From an uncultured Oscillospiraceae bacterium (GTDB taxonomy: Bacteria; Bacillota; Clostridia; Oscillospirales; Oscillospiraceae): 8,952 nucleotides of DNA. Shown piece after piece: positions 1 to 5,977 of the stretch. Each line of letters opens with the position of its first letter. The first letter of the stretch is position 1. The translations under genes and the position numbers were made by a program. The DNA is taken from contig CAJUCB010000006.1 of the NCBI GenBank assembly GCA_910584805.1, positions 16,708 through 25,659 of the forward strand, given 5' to 3'. The notes below the pieces were generated by a model, which saw only the letters and a list, made by a program, of their open reading frames with translations, ran no database searches and was not told where the DNA came from.

Positions 1-1191
1 TTTTGTGACGGTGACTGCCAGGTTTTCATAGATGAACTGGTCCCCCTCCACAGGGAGCCGGCCCAACTGGTCCAAAACCCAGCCACTGATGGAGGCGGAG
101 TCGATGTCGTCCGCCCGGATGGAGAAGCGGTCAAAGAGGTCGTCCAGGTTGGCGGAGCAGGAGATCAGATAGCTACCGTCCTCCTGCTTTTTGAACTCCT
201 CAACTATTTCGTCGTGCTCATCCCAAATCTCACCCACCAGCTCTTCCAGGATGTCCTCCAAGGTCACAAGGCCCATGGTGCCGCCGTATTCATCCACCAC
301 CACAGCCATGTGGGTCTTGCGGTGCTGGAGACGGCGGAGCAGATCGGAGATCTGGGCAGAGCCTGTGGTGTAATACACCGGTGAGATCAGGCTAGAAACG
401 TCAGAGTGGTTGTGGTAACGGGCGGAGAAGAAGTCCTTTTCGTGGACTAGGCCGATGATATCGTCGATGGAGCTGTGATAAATCGGGATGCGGGAATATC
501 CACTCTCGGCGAAAATCACCGCCAGCTCTTCCATAGAGACCGTGTCCGGTGCCGCCATGATGTCCACACGGGGGGTGAGGATTTCCTCCACCTCCATATC
601 GTTGAACTCAATGGCTGCACGGATCAGCTCACTTTCGTGGTGCTCCAAGCCACCTTCGTTTTCAGCCTCCTCCACCATGGTGATAAGCTCCTCCTCGGTG
701 ATCCCCTCGTCTTGGGGCGGGTGGAACAGCTGGGTGACCAGCTTGTAAAACAGCCCAAAGAACATGTGCAGCGGGGTGAACACCAGCAGGACCACCCGTA
801 GGATCGGGGCGGCGGACATACAGACCCGCTCTGCCTGATCCTTTGCCAAGCTCTTGGGGGTGATCTCACCAAAGATCAGCACCAGCACAGTCAAGAGGAT
901 GGTAGAGAGCGCGGGACCGTAGATGGGGAAGAGCTTGGTGAACAGGATGGTGCTCAGGGTGGCGGCGGTGAGGTTGACGATATTGTTGGCGATAAGGATG
1001 CAGGACAGGAGCTTGTCATACTGCGCCAGATGATCCAACGCCAGCTTGGCTCGCGTGTTGCCGTCCTCCGCCTTGCTTTTGAGGCGCACTTTATTCACGG
1101 AGGAATAGGCGGTCTCTGTGGAGGAACACCAGGCGGAGAGGGCGATTAGGACCACAAGAATCAGGGCAAGGGTAATACAGGTACTGTCCAT
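1..1191 (-). CDS. CNNM/CorC/TlyC-family membrane protein with CBS pair (C-terminus cut by window edge)
   Basis: An open minus-strand frame of 397 codons runs from ATG at 1191 to the window edge without a stop, so the protein is partial at its C-terminus. Residues 1-150 form a DUF21-type membrane region: a hydrophobic first segment, further helices around residues 60-80 and 92-110, and the conserved FGEITPK motif at 107-113. Two CBS domains follow at roughly 205-265 and 275-325, with the family signature DEYGG (299-303) and GLVTLEDILEELVGE (306-320). A CorC_HlyC-type domain starts near 335. This family is linked to magnesium/cobalt efflux or resistance; the older 'hemolysin' name is probably misleading. 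Perhaps 20-40 residues are missing, judging from usual family lengths. An in-frame stop lies six codons upstream of the ATG, so the start is well bounded, although the ribosome binding site is weak. The gene is divergent from the MIF-like gene. Confidence 0.93.
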   Translation of the reverse strand, partial: MDSTCITLALILVVLIALSAWCSSTETAYSSVNKVRLKSKAEDGNTRAKLALDHLAQYDKLLSCILIANNIVNLTAATLSTILFTKLFPIYGPALSTILLTVLVLIFGEITPKSLAKDQAERVCMSAAPILRVVLLVFTPLHMFFGLFYKLVTQLFHPPQDEGITEEELITMVEEAENEGGLEHHESELIRAAIEFNDMEVEEILTPRVDIMAAPDTVSMEELAVIFAESGYSRIPIYHSSIDDIIGLVHEKDFFSARYHNHSDVSSLISPVYYTTGSAQISDLLRRLQHRKTHMAVVVDEYGGTMGLVTLEDILEELVGEIWDEHDEIVEEFKKQEDGSYLISCSANLDDLFDRFSIRADDIDSASISGWVLDQLGRLPVEGDQFIYENLAVTVTK

Positions 1192-1283
1192 AAGGGACGC
1201 ATCATCTCAGCTTTCCTAAAAGATTTTTGGTATAGGGCCGGTATCCATAGGACTGCCCCGCAGCCCAATACCTCTATGACGTT

Positions 1284-1312
1284 AGCATACCACATAGGCC
1301 GTTGAAAAGCAA
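1284..1312 (-). promoter_or_regulatory. Possible promoter of the CNNM/CorC gene
   Basis: On the minus strand TTGCTT (1312-1307) and TATGCT (1289-1284) are separated by exactly 17 nt, about 95 nt upstream of the start codon. Each hexamer matches the sigma-A consensus only partly (3/6 and 4/6), so this is a weak call supported mainly by spacing and position. Confidence 0.3.
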
Positions 1313-1377
1313 GAATAGATGGGGAATTTGAAGGGGGATGCCCCATAAAAACCTGCTGTTTCTCATAGAATTTTTCC

Positions 1378-1406
1378 TTGACAAAGGGGCGGGCTGCCAG
1401 TAGAGT
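1378..1406 (+). promoter_or_regulatory. Sigma-A-like promoter of the MIF-like gene
   Basis: A perfect -35 box TTGACA (1378-1383) is followed after 17 nt by TAGAGT (1401-1406), a 4/6 match to the -10 consensus. The predicted start near 1413 leaves a leader of about 35 nt that contains the AAGGAGG ribosome binding site at 1432-1438. Confidence 0.6.
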
Positions 1407-1446
1407 AAGAGGAGGTATCAAATCTCAGAACAAGGAGGACCCTGCT

Positions 1447-1788
1447 ATGCCGTATATTGACGCAAAAATCACTGGGACAGTTACCCAGACCCAAAGGGAG
1501 ACCCTAAAGAACCAGCTAGGCCAGGCCATTGCCCTGTTGAAAAAGCCCGAATCCTTTTTGATGATCGGGTTTCAGGATCAATATGACCTCTACATGGGTG
1601 GGAAACAGTTGGAAAAGGGGGCGTATGTCTCTGTTGCCATGCTGGGTGAACCGGCCCGGGAGGACACGGAGGCCATGACGGCCAAGGTCACAGAAATCTT
1701 CCAGCAACAGTTGGACATCCCGCCGAAAAACCTGTATGTCTCCTACCAAGGCATCCGGGACTGGGGCTGGAATGGGAAGAATTTTTAG
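1447..1788 (+). CDS. MIF-family protein (phenylpyruvate tautomerase-like)
   Basis: This 113-residue protein has the length of the macrophage migration inhibitory factor (MIF) branch of the tautomerase superfamily. After removal of Met1 the N-terminus would be proline (MPYIDAK), the catalytic base of the family. Lys32/Lys33 lie where MIF has its active-site lysine. The C-terminus, LDIPPKNLYVSY (89-100) and then WGWNGKNF (106-113), follows the MIF pattern LRISPDRVYINY...WNNSTF. MIF's CXXC motif is absent. By family knowledge it would catalyse keto-enol tautomerisation of phenylpyruvate-like compounds; the natural substrate is unknown. The ATG at 1447 is chosen over an upstream in-frame start at 1378 because AAGGAGG sits 8 nt before it and because position 1378 is the -35 box. 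It is monocistronic, with a hairpin terminator 10 nt after the stop. Confidence 0.88.
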   Translation: MPYIDAKITGTVTQTQRETLKNQLGQAIALLKKPESFLMIGFQDQYDLYMGGKQLEKGAYVSVAMLGEPAREDTEAMTAKVTEIFQQQLDIPPKNLYVSYQGIRDWGWNGKNF

Positions 1789-1798
1789 AAAACAATGG

Positions 1799-1838
1799 AA
1801 GAAACGGGCTAGTCGATGAGTCGGCTGGCCCGTTTCTT
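1799..1838 (+). terminator. Long hairpin terminator after the MIF-like gene
   Basis: Positions 1799-1816 pair with 1821-1838 around a TGAG loop. This gives an 18-bp stem with only two G-T wobbles. The 3' arm ends in GTTTCTT and is followed by GCAAATATGTTTT, so the U-tract is weak but U residues are present. The position directly after the stop codon supports termination. Confidence 0.75.
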
Positions 1839-1848
1839 GCAAATATGT

Positions 1849-2248
1849 TTTCTGTACACGATCCTCTTGTAATCAAGTATTTGATCTAGGGAAAAAGAGG
1901 TAGAAAAAATAGAGTGAAGAATTATAACATAGTATATTTCTGTCGATAAAAATTTATAGCAAGAGGGGATGCAATGCCTTGGGAATCAGCGTTGAACTGG
2001 GGCTAAAACAAATAGCCGCCACCCCGAGCTGTCACACGAAGGAACGGCTGGCGCACTGGGGCTGCGGCTGAGAGGAGGATGAGAGCAGCGGGCCAAAGTA
2101 AGGGCTGCAAGCGAATGGTAGAGGAGGCGATGACCCGGCACGGTTCGCCCAATGATAGATCAATACACAAGCGGAAGGAGAGCCTTTGCAAGCGTCCTTC
2201 CGGCATGGGTAGTAAATCCATATTTTACGAACTATGGAGGAATTACTT
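1849..2248. other. 400-bp region without a convincing gene; AT-rich then GC-rich; leader of the XRE gene
   Basis: From 1849 to about 1970 the sequence is AT-rich, with TATAAC- and TATATT-like stretches that could hold a promoter, though no clean -35/-10 pair was found. From about 1995 to 2225 it is GC-rich. It contains a 9-bp direct repeat ACTGGGGCT (1996-2004 and 2055-2063), a small GGCTA/TAGCC inverted repeat (2001-2017) and a stronger hairpin just before the regulator. Short ORFs exist on both strands but none has a well-placed ribosome binding site or a recognisable domain. The GC-rich part could be a structured leader, a small RNA or a dispersed repeat; the sequence alone does not decide. 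Confidence 0.4.
2172..2202 (+). repeat. Inverted repeat upstream of the XRE-type regulator
   Basis: CGGAAGGA (2172-2179) and TCCTTCCG (2195-2202) form a perfect 8-bp stem, with a small inner CTT/AAG pairing. It ends 46 nt before the regulator's start codon, so it would lie in its mRNA leader. No U-tract follows, so it is not a canonical terminator; it could be an operator or an RNA stabiliser. Confidence 0.5.
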
Positions 2249-2554
2249 ATGCGAGCATACCACAAAGCTGTAGCGGCCTATCTTGGCAAACGGATGAAAG
2301 AGAAACGAGATAATTTGGGGTATACCCAAGAGAAGATGGCGGAGATATTAGAGGTAACTGCCCGTATGTATGGGAACTATGAGCGCGGTAAGTCTGCGTG
2401 TTACGTCGATGTTTTTTTCGTATTTGCGGCGATGCTTTCCACAGAGGAATGGCTTGCGCTCCACGACAGGATTCGTGAAGGCTTCAAGTGCCAGGAAGAA
2501 GAGGGGGCAGGGGCACTGGAAGGAAGAGACCGCCAAGACCCAGCAAAATTGTAA
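2249..2554 (+). CDS. Small XRE-family helix-turn-helix regulator
   Basis: This 101-residue protein carries a Cro/C1-type helix-turn-helix over about residues 12-63: LGKRMKEKRDNLGYTQEKMAEIL, then the recognition region around VTARMYGNYERGK. The 'YTQEKMAEIL...NYERGK' pattern is characteristic of XRE proteins. The C-terminal 30 residues are polar and look unstructured, so there is no obvious effector or peptidase domain. The start is ATG 2249 because GGAGG (2236-2240) precedes it by 8 nt; an in-frame ATG at 2234 lies just ahead of that site and would lack its own. It stands alone between hairpins and AT-rich DNA and could be a chromosomal regulator or a remnant of a mobile element. The target genes are unknown. 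Confidence 0.85.
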   Translation: MRAYHKAVAAYLGKRMKEKRDNLGYTQEKMAEILEVTARMYGNYERGKSACYVDVFFVFAAMLSTEEWLALHDRIREGFKCQEEEGAGALEGRDRQDPAKL

Positions 2555-2640
2555 CCTATATTTAATATAATTATAATATAGGGTTTCTTGTTTGTCAAGA
2601 AAAGATGCTGGACATGACAGTGTGGAAAAAGTGAGTACCT
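2555..2640. other. AT-rich spacer with two small inverted repeats
   Basis: Directly after the XRE stop, CTATATT (2556-2562) and AATATAG (2575-2581) form a 7-bp AT-rich inverted repeat, followed by TTTCTTG/CAAGAAA (2584-2590 and 2596-2602) with a 5-nt loop. They may be a weak terminator pair or an operator; neither has a U-tract. Confidence 0.35.
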
Positions 2641-2760
2641 ATGTTAGTGGTGGTGACCTGGGCGGGGACTGTCCTGGGACGGTTGACTGTCCGCTCTGCG
2701 CTAAACTTTTTGATGGGTACTCTTTTGTGGGCCGTGGCTTGTGTTTTATGTGGTGAATGA
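2641..2760 (+). CDS. Possible 39-residue membrane peptide
   Basis: A short frame opens with ATG at 2641 and ends with TGA at 2758-2760. It encodes a hydrophobic 39-residue peptide. The N-terminal MLVVVTWAGTVLG is followed by a basic turn (RLTVR) and a longer apolar segment, ALNFLMGTLLWAVACVLCG (20-38), that could span the membrane. A stop codon lies two codons upstream, so this is the only possible ATG. The ribosome binding site is poor (only GTGAG-like bases ahead). An inverted repeat (CCGTGGCT/AGCCACGG, 2732-2739 and 2765-2772) overlaps its end. It may be chance; the support is its hydrophobic pattern in otherwise gene-free DNA. Confidence 0.25.
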   Translation: MLVVVTWAGTVLGRLTVRSALNFLMGTLLWAVACVLCGE

Positions 2761-2819
2761 ACAGAGCCACGGGGCGCTGTGCTGTCAACCTTTCCCTCAC
2801 GAGCTAGTTGGCATTGGGC

Positions 2820-2861
2820 AAAAAACTGGCGGCGAGGATATCGTGCCCTCGCCGCCAGTTT
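2820..2861 (-). terminator. Intrinsic terminator of the three-gene minus-strand cassette
   Basis: A perfect 15-bp GC-rich stem (2823-2837 with 2847-2861, 9-nt loop) begins 16 nt after the YcxB-like stop codon. Read on the minus strand it ends in six T residues (2825-2820). This is a textbook Rho-independent terminator. Confidence 0.92.
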
Positions 2862-2877
2862 GCCCGCTGGGGTGGTT

Positions 2878-3414
2878 TTATTCTACCGGGTCCAGCGTCA
2901 CCGCAGCCCGGATTTTGATAAAATTTGCAAAGGTATCTGGATCCCCGAAGGTGAAGCTATCCCTGCGGAGCATGTGGGCCATATTCCCACTGGTGAACAG
3001 GAAGAAATGCCCTGCATCCAGGTTGCCGTTTTTCACGCTGATATACCGGAACTCGTTCTTGCCGGAGACCTCGTCCTCCTCCTCAAAGTGGTCGTTGTAG
3101 AAGCGATAGGTCAAGACCAGGCCCTTGTTTGGGTAGCGCTGCCAGGACCGCCGCTCCATCCCCCGCCGGTCTGCCCGGCGCAGCAGGAGTACGCCCATAA
3201 GGAGACAAAATACCATCAGGCAGAGACTAGCCAGAGAGAGCATCCCAGATAGGGGCATGGCGACCCCGGCGGCGATGAGGAGCACGCCGAAGACAGGGTA
3301 GCCAATCCGCCGGGCCATGCGCAGGCCCTTTTCAGGATGCTGGCGGTACTCCAACACCCGGACCAGGGCTGCGACATCGGTCTGGTCATAGACCATTTTG
3401 ATCTGATATTTCAC
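2878..3414 (-). CDS. YcxB-like membrane protein
   Basis: This 178-residue protein has a soluble N-terminus, two membrane helices close together (about 37-56 and 59-78) with a very short external turn, then a basic linker (RRADRRGMERRSWQR) and a C-terminal domain. That domain runs YRFYNDHF...FRYISVKN...HFFLFTSGNMAHMLRRDSFTFGDPDTFANFIK (103-167). The order of helix pair and C-terminal domain matches YcxB-like proteins, a widespread envelope-associated family of unknown function. Translation starts at GTG 3414, supported by GGGAGGG 7 nt upstream. It is the last gene of its cassette: 16 nt separate it from the gene before, and a strong terminator follows. Confidence 0.72.
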   Translation of the reverse strand: MKYQIKMVYDQTDVAALVRVLEYRQHPEKGLRMARRIGYPVFGVLLIAAGVAMPLSGMLSLASLCLMVFCLLMGVLLLRRADRRGMERRSWQRYPNKGLVLTYRFYNDHFEEEDEVSGKNEFRYISVKNGNLDAGHFFLFTSGNMAHMLRRDSFTFGDPDTFANFIKIRAAVTLDPVE

Positions 3415-3430
3415 GGCAAGTCCCTCCCGA

Positions 3431-3937
3431 TCATACCGCTTCCTGTTCCCCGGCTGGGCTGGTTTCCTGGGCCTTGGCGGCCTCGGCCTCCGCCCGGAGC
3501 TCCCGCCTGCGCTCCTTTTTCAGTTGGTTCAGGTAGTCTGGAGGGACTACGTTGGAACCGTTGGGGTTGCGGAGAAATTCGATGACCTTTTGGGCGATGT
3601 CCTCTGTAGAGGGGTGTACCACTACTAGGTTGTTTTCATAGGCATACCAGTAGCTGCGCTTGACCTCTGGCATATCCTTGGTGAACAGCTGTAGGCAGGC
3701 GTGGCGGACGGTAGTGGCAGGGGTATAAACCACTTTGATGATGTCATTGAAGGGGATCACTCTGGATTTCTCCTTCAATTTGGTCCGCCCCAGGGCGTGA
3801 AGGACACAGTAGTCCAGATATATGTCTAAGCGGGTGGAGCCTCCGGGGAGCCAGAACAGCAGGCCCTTGCGTACCTCCCGGCGGTAGGCCTCCTTTTTTT
3901 CCGCTTTCTTTTCTCGTTTAGATTTTCGACCGAACAT
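3431..3937 (-). CDS. Cytoplasmic protein, possible PH-like domain
   Basis: This 168-residue protein has no signal peptide or membrane segment. It begins with a very basic stretch (residues 4-24, many Lys/Arg). A beta-rich core follows (about 36-122): TRLDIYLDYCVLHAL, SRVIPFNDIIKVVYTP, ACLQLFTKD and NNLVVVHPSTEDIAQKVIEFLRN. The pattern of a strand, a polar turn, 'IPFNDIIKV', then a terminal amphipathic helix resembles bacterial pleckstrin-homology-like domains; this is a fold inference, not a clear family match. The C-terminus (134-168) is a charged helix and tail. AAGGGAG lies upstream of ATG 3937. It sits 37 nt after the zinc-ribbon gene and 16 nt before the YcxB-like gene, so all three are probably made together and may act at the membrane. 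Confidence 0.65.
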   Translation of the reverse strand: MFGRKSKREKKAEKKEAYRREVRKGLLFWLPGGSTRLDIYLDYCVLHALGRTKLKEKSRVIPFNDIIKVVYTPATTVRHACLQLFTKDMPEVKRSYWYAYENNLVVVHPSTEDIAQKVIEFLRNPNGSNVVPPDYLNQLKKERRRELRAEAEAAKAQETSPAGEQEAV

Positions 3938-3974
3938 GGTGTTTCTCCCTTCTATCGCGTTGTTGGACGCTGGG

Positions 3975-4187
3975 TTACAGCCGTCCCTTGCACCTGGGGC
4001 AGTTGGTGGCGCTGGGGGACAGGCCGATCATAACCTTGCCGCAGTGGGGACAACGGCCCAAAAGCAGGGAAAACAGAGCACCCATGGCCACCATGATCCC
4101 ACCCAGCAGCACCTTGGTCAACAGGATGAGAATGCAGCCGCAGACCATGATGGTCCGCCCGGTTTTTCTTGCTTGCTTGTTATCCAT
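3975..4187 (-). CDS. Small membrane protein with C-terminal zinc ribbon
   Basis: This 70-residue protein has a short basic N-terminus (MDNKQARKTGR), a long hydrophobic stretch of about residues 12-44 that would form one long or two short membrane helices, and a cytoplasmic-looking tail. The tail holds two Cys pairs, CPHC (46-49) and CPRC (63-66), spaced as in zinc ribbons. The specific family is not recognised. AGGAGGG (4200-4194) lies 6 nt before ATG 4187. A small CCCCTT/AAGGGG hairpin (4204-4220) lies just ahead of that site. It is the first gene of a tight three-gene set. No promoter is visible in the 47 nt between it and the upstream hairpin. Confidence 0.72.
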   Translation of the reverse strand: MDNKQARKTGRTIMVCGCILILLTKVLLGGIMVAMGALFSLLLGRCPHCGKVMIGLSPSATNCPRCKGRL

Positions 4188-4234
4188 GGAGAGCCCTCCT
4201 TTTCCCCTTTGGAGAAGGGGGAATTCTTGTATCC

Positions 4235-4269
4235 GAAGGACCCCCGGCCCCTGTGGCCGGGGGTCCTTC
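4235..4269 (-). terminator. Strong hairpin after the lipoprotein gene, without U-tract
   Basis: A perfect 15-bp GC-rich stem (4235-4249 with 4255-4269, loop CCTGT) lies 43 nt after the lipoprotein stop codon. Neither strand has a run of T after it, so it may terminate inefficiently or instead act as an mRNA stabiliser or processing site between the permease/lipoprotein pair and the three-gene cassette. Confidence 0.55.
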
Positions 4270-4312
4270 CAATGAATGAGTGATCAGGAAATCGTTGGGG
4301 ATTGTCTTGGGT

Positions 4313-4450
4313 TTATTCTGCTTCTGCGTCAGTTTCCACTTTGGGGGCGGGTTCCTGGCCGTAGGGGTTGTTGGGGTCGGCAGAGTCGCAGCCGGCCAGA
4401 AGGGCAAGGCTCAAAACCATTGCCAGGCAGAGTGCGATGATCTTTTTCAT
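4313..4450 (-). CDS. 45-residue lipoprotein
   Basis: This small gene encodes a classic lipoprotein precursor: MKKIIALC, a hydrophobic core, and the lipobox LLAGC with the modifiable cysteine at residue 21. The mature part is only 25 residues (CDSADPNNPYGQEPAPKVET and then an acidic end), proline-rich and negatively charged. It would be anchored on the outer face of the cytoplasmic membrane. AAAGGAG (4467-4461) precedes the start by 10 nt and overlaps the permease stop codon. With only 15 nt between the genes, they are almost certainly co-transcribed and perhaps translationally coupled. The function is unknown; association with the permease is an inference from position. Confidence 0.85.
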   Translation of the reverse strand: MKKIIALCLAMVLSLALLAGCDSADPNNPYGQEPAPKVETDAEAE

Positions 4451-4465
4451 GGTGGCAAATCTCCT

Positions 4466-5977
4466 TTATCTGTTGGCTTTTGCCAGCTTCTTGGCGTCGG
4501 CAGCAGCGTCCTTGGCGGCAACTTCTTCAAATTCAGCGCGGGTGTTGTGGATGTAGATTTCCAGGCCTTCCTCCACATTGGCCCGGCGCTCGTCCCGCTT
4601 CATGTTGAGGATTTCCATGACGATGCACAGGACGATACCCACGAACAGGCCATAGGACGGGTTGGCGCACACGCCGATGGCGCCGGCGGTGATGCCGGCC
4701 ACGCCGCGCTCTACGTTGGTGCGGCACATGTTGATGCCCACGTAGAAGGAGCCAAAGGCCTGGATCATCAGGGTCTGGGCCATGGCTAGGGGCAGGATGG
4801 GCCGGATCAGGGCCATTAAGGGTACGATGAGCTGGCAGATCCACTTGGTGGTGTTAAAGGTGCAGGAGCCGCCGAAGATGGAGTACATGTTCTCCTTGCC
4901 AGTCTTGTAGCGCTCAGCCACAGACACGGTCATGGCAGACCACAGGGGGCCGGACATGGTGCAGGTGGGGCTGAAGAAAGCCTCAATCAGGTTACGGAAG
5001 CCGCAGCACATGTTGGTACGGTCTGGGTTCACATCAATGTACTCGTCCTCACGATAGCGCTTGGTGTCCTCCATGAAGGCGGTGCCGCCCACGATATCAC
5101 CGAAGGCGATAACATAGCACATGATAGCCATGGGGAAGTCCTTGGCCAGGATTTCCAGGGGCGGAAGCCCGATGCCTACGATGGAGAAGTTCTGCCAGAC
5201 CCACATCAAGCCGGGGATGGGGTTGAACCAGAAAGCGTGTACGTCGGAGAAGTCCGGCAGCTCACATTCGCCGATGGCCATGGCGATGATACCGGCCACG
5301 ATGATGGCGGGGACGAAACCGGCCTTGGTCAGCAATTTGATGGCCCTATTTTTGCTGCTGAACTTCACCTTGCCGAAGCCGTTGGAGAAGAGCAGGAACA
5401 GGCCTAGGGCAATGCCGATGGACCAAGAGATGGGATACATGAAAAAGCCCTTACCGCCGTCAGCCAGGGAACGGAAGCCGTAGCTCCCGGCGCAGGCGGC
5501 GAAGCCGGAGCCTATCAAAATACCGGCCTTCAAGCTCTGGGGGCACAGGTCCACCAGCTTGGTGGCGATGCCTGTGACGCCGAAAATGACATACATCAGG
5601 CCCAGGATCAGCTCCATCCCCACCAAGGCATAGGCCCGGTCGGGGCCCGGCTCATAGTTGAGAAGGAAAGCGGTAATCAAGGGCACGGCGGGGGTAATCC
5701 ATCCGCCGATCAACGGGTCGCCCAGGGTGTTGTTGACCATGTACAACAGCTCATGGACGAACACGATGGATAGGGCGATCTCAAAGGTGAAACCAAATAG
5801 GTCCTGTAGGTAAGCGGTGGCTGCGGAACCGGTCATAAAGACGACGAGGGCCTGGACCATTTCAGGAATTTCCCATTCGTAATGCACAAAGGGGATACGC
5901 AGGTCAAATTTCCAAATCTTGATACAGGGTTGCTTCTCTCCGTCCTTACGCCGCGCACTGGGCAGCATAAGATTCAT
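4466..5977 (-). CDS. Multi-pass permease of the NCS2/SulP-like fold, substrate unknown
   Basis: This 503-residue protein has about a dozen hydrophobic segments, including residues 40-60, 66-84, 92-107, 116-138, 150-166, 181-199, 219-236, 281-300, 378-415 and 424-457. The N-terminus (1-38) is cytoplasmic and ends in FDLRIPFVHYEWEIPEM; the C-terminus (458-503) is a charged, alanine-rich helix. The segment AFGDIVGGTAFMEDTKRY (291-308), then DRTNMCCGFRNLIEAFFSPTCTMSG (319-343), corresponds in layout to the substrate-binding half-helix and following loop of nucleobase/SulP-type carriers. It does not show the standard purine or uracil permease signatures. From memory the organisation resembles uncharacterised DUF3360-type permeases of similar length. 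The substrate could be an organic anion or a nucleobase-like compound. ATG 5977 has GGAGGG 8 nt upstream. Confidence 0.75.
   Translation of the reverse strand: MNLMLPSARRKDGEKQPCIKIWKFDLRIPFVHYEWEIPEMVQALVVFMTGSAATAYLQDLFGFTFEIALSIVFVHELLYMVNNTLGDPLIGGWITPAVPLITAFLLNYEPGPDRAYALVGMELILGLMYVIFGVTGIATKLVDLCPQSLKAGILIGSGFAACAGSYGFRSLADGGKGFFMYPISWSIGIALGLFLLFSNGFGKVKFSSKNRAIKLLTKAGFVPAIIVAGIIAMAIGECELPDFSDVHAFWFNPIPGLMWVWQNFSIVGIGLPPLEILAKDFPMAIMCYVIAFGDIVGGTAFMEDTKRYREDEYIDVNPDRTNMCCGFRNLIEAFFSPTCTMSGPLWSAMTVSVAERYKTGKENMYSIFGGSCTFNTTKWICQLIVPLMALIRPILPLAMAQTLMIQAFGSFYVGINMCRTNVERGVAGITAGAIGVCANPSYGLFVGIVLCIVMEILNMKRDERRANVEEGLEIYIHNTRAEFEEVAAKDAAADAKKLAKANR

Noticed and set aside
1974..2006. 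Short frame encoding MPWESALNWG, considered as an attenuator leader peptide with two Trp codons
   Set aside because: The peptide is too short to judge. No antiterminator/terminator pair and no tryptophan-related gene follows.
2003..2221. 72-codon minus-strand frame
   Set aside because: There is no ribosome binding site and no recognisable domain. It coincides with the GC-rich intergenic segment and is kept only as part of the finding on that region.
2079..2273. 64-codon plus-strand frame just before the XRE gene
   Set aside because: The GAGGAGG directly touches its ATG, leaving no spacing. It overlaps the XRE start in another frame and shows no domain, so the XRE gene is preferred.
2779..3252. 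157-codon plus-strand frame
   Set aside because: It begins within the minus-strand terminator region and runs antisense to the YcxB-like gene, without a recognisable domain.
4280..4789. 169-codon plus-strand frame
   Set aside because: It lies opposite the permease and lipoprotein genes, which have clear membrane/lipobox patterns and ribosome binding sites. The translation is rich in His, Gly and Ala with no domain, as expected for an antisense shadow.
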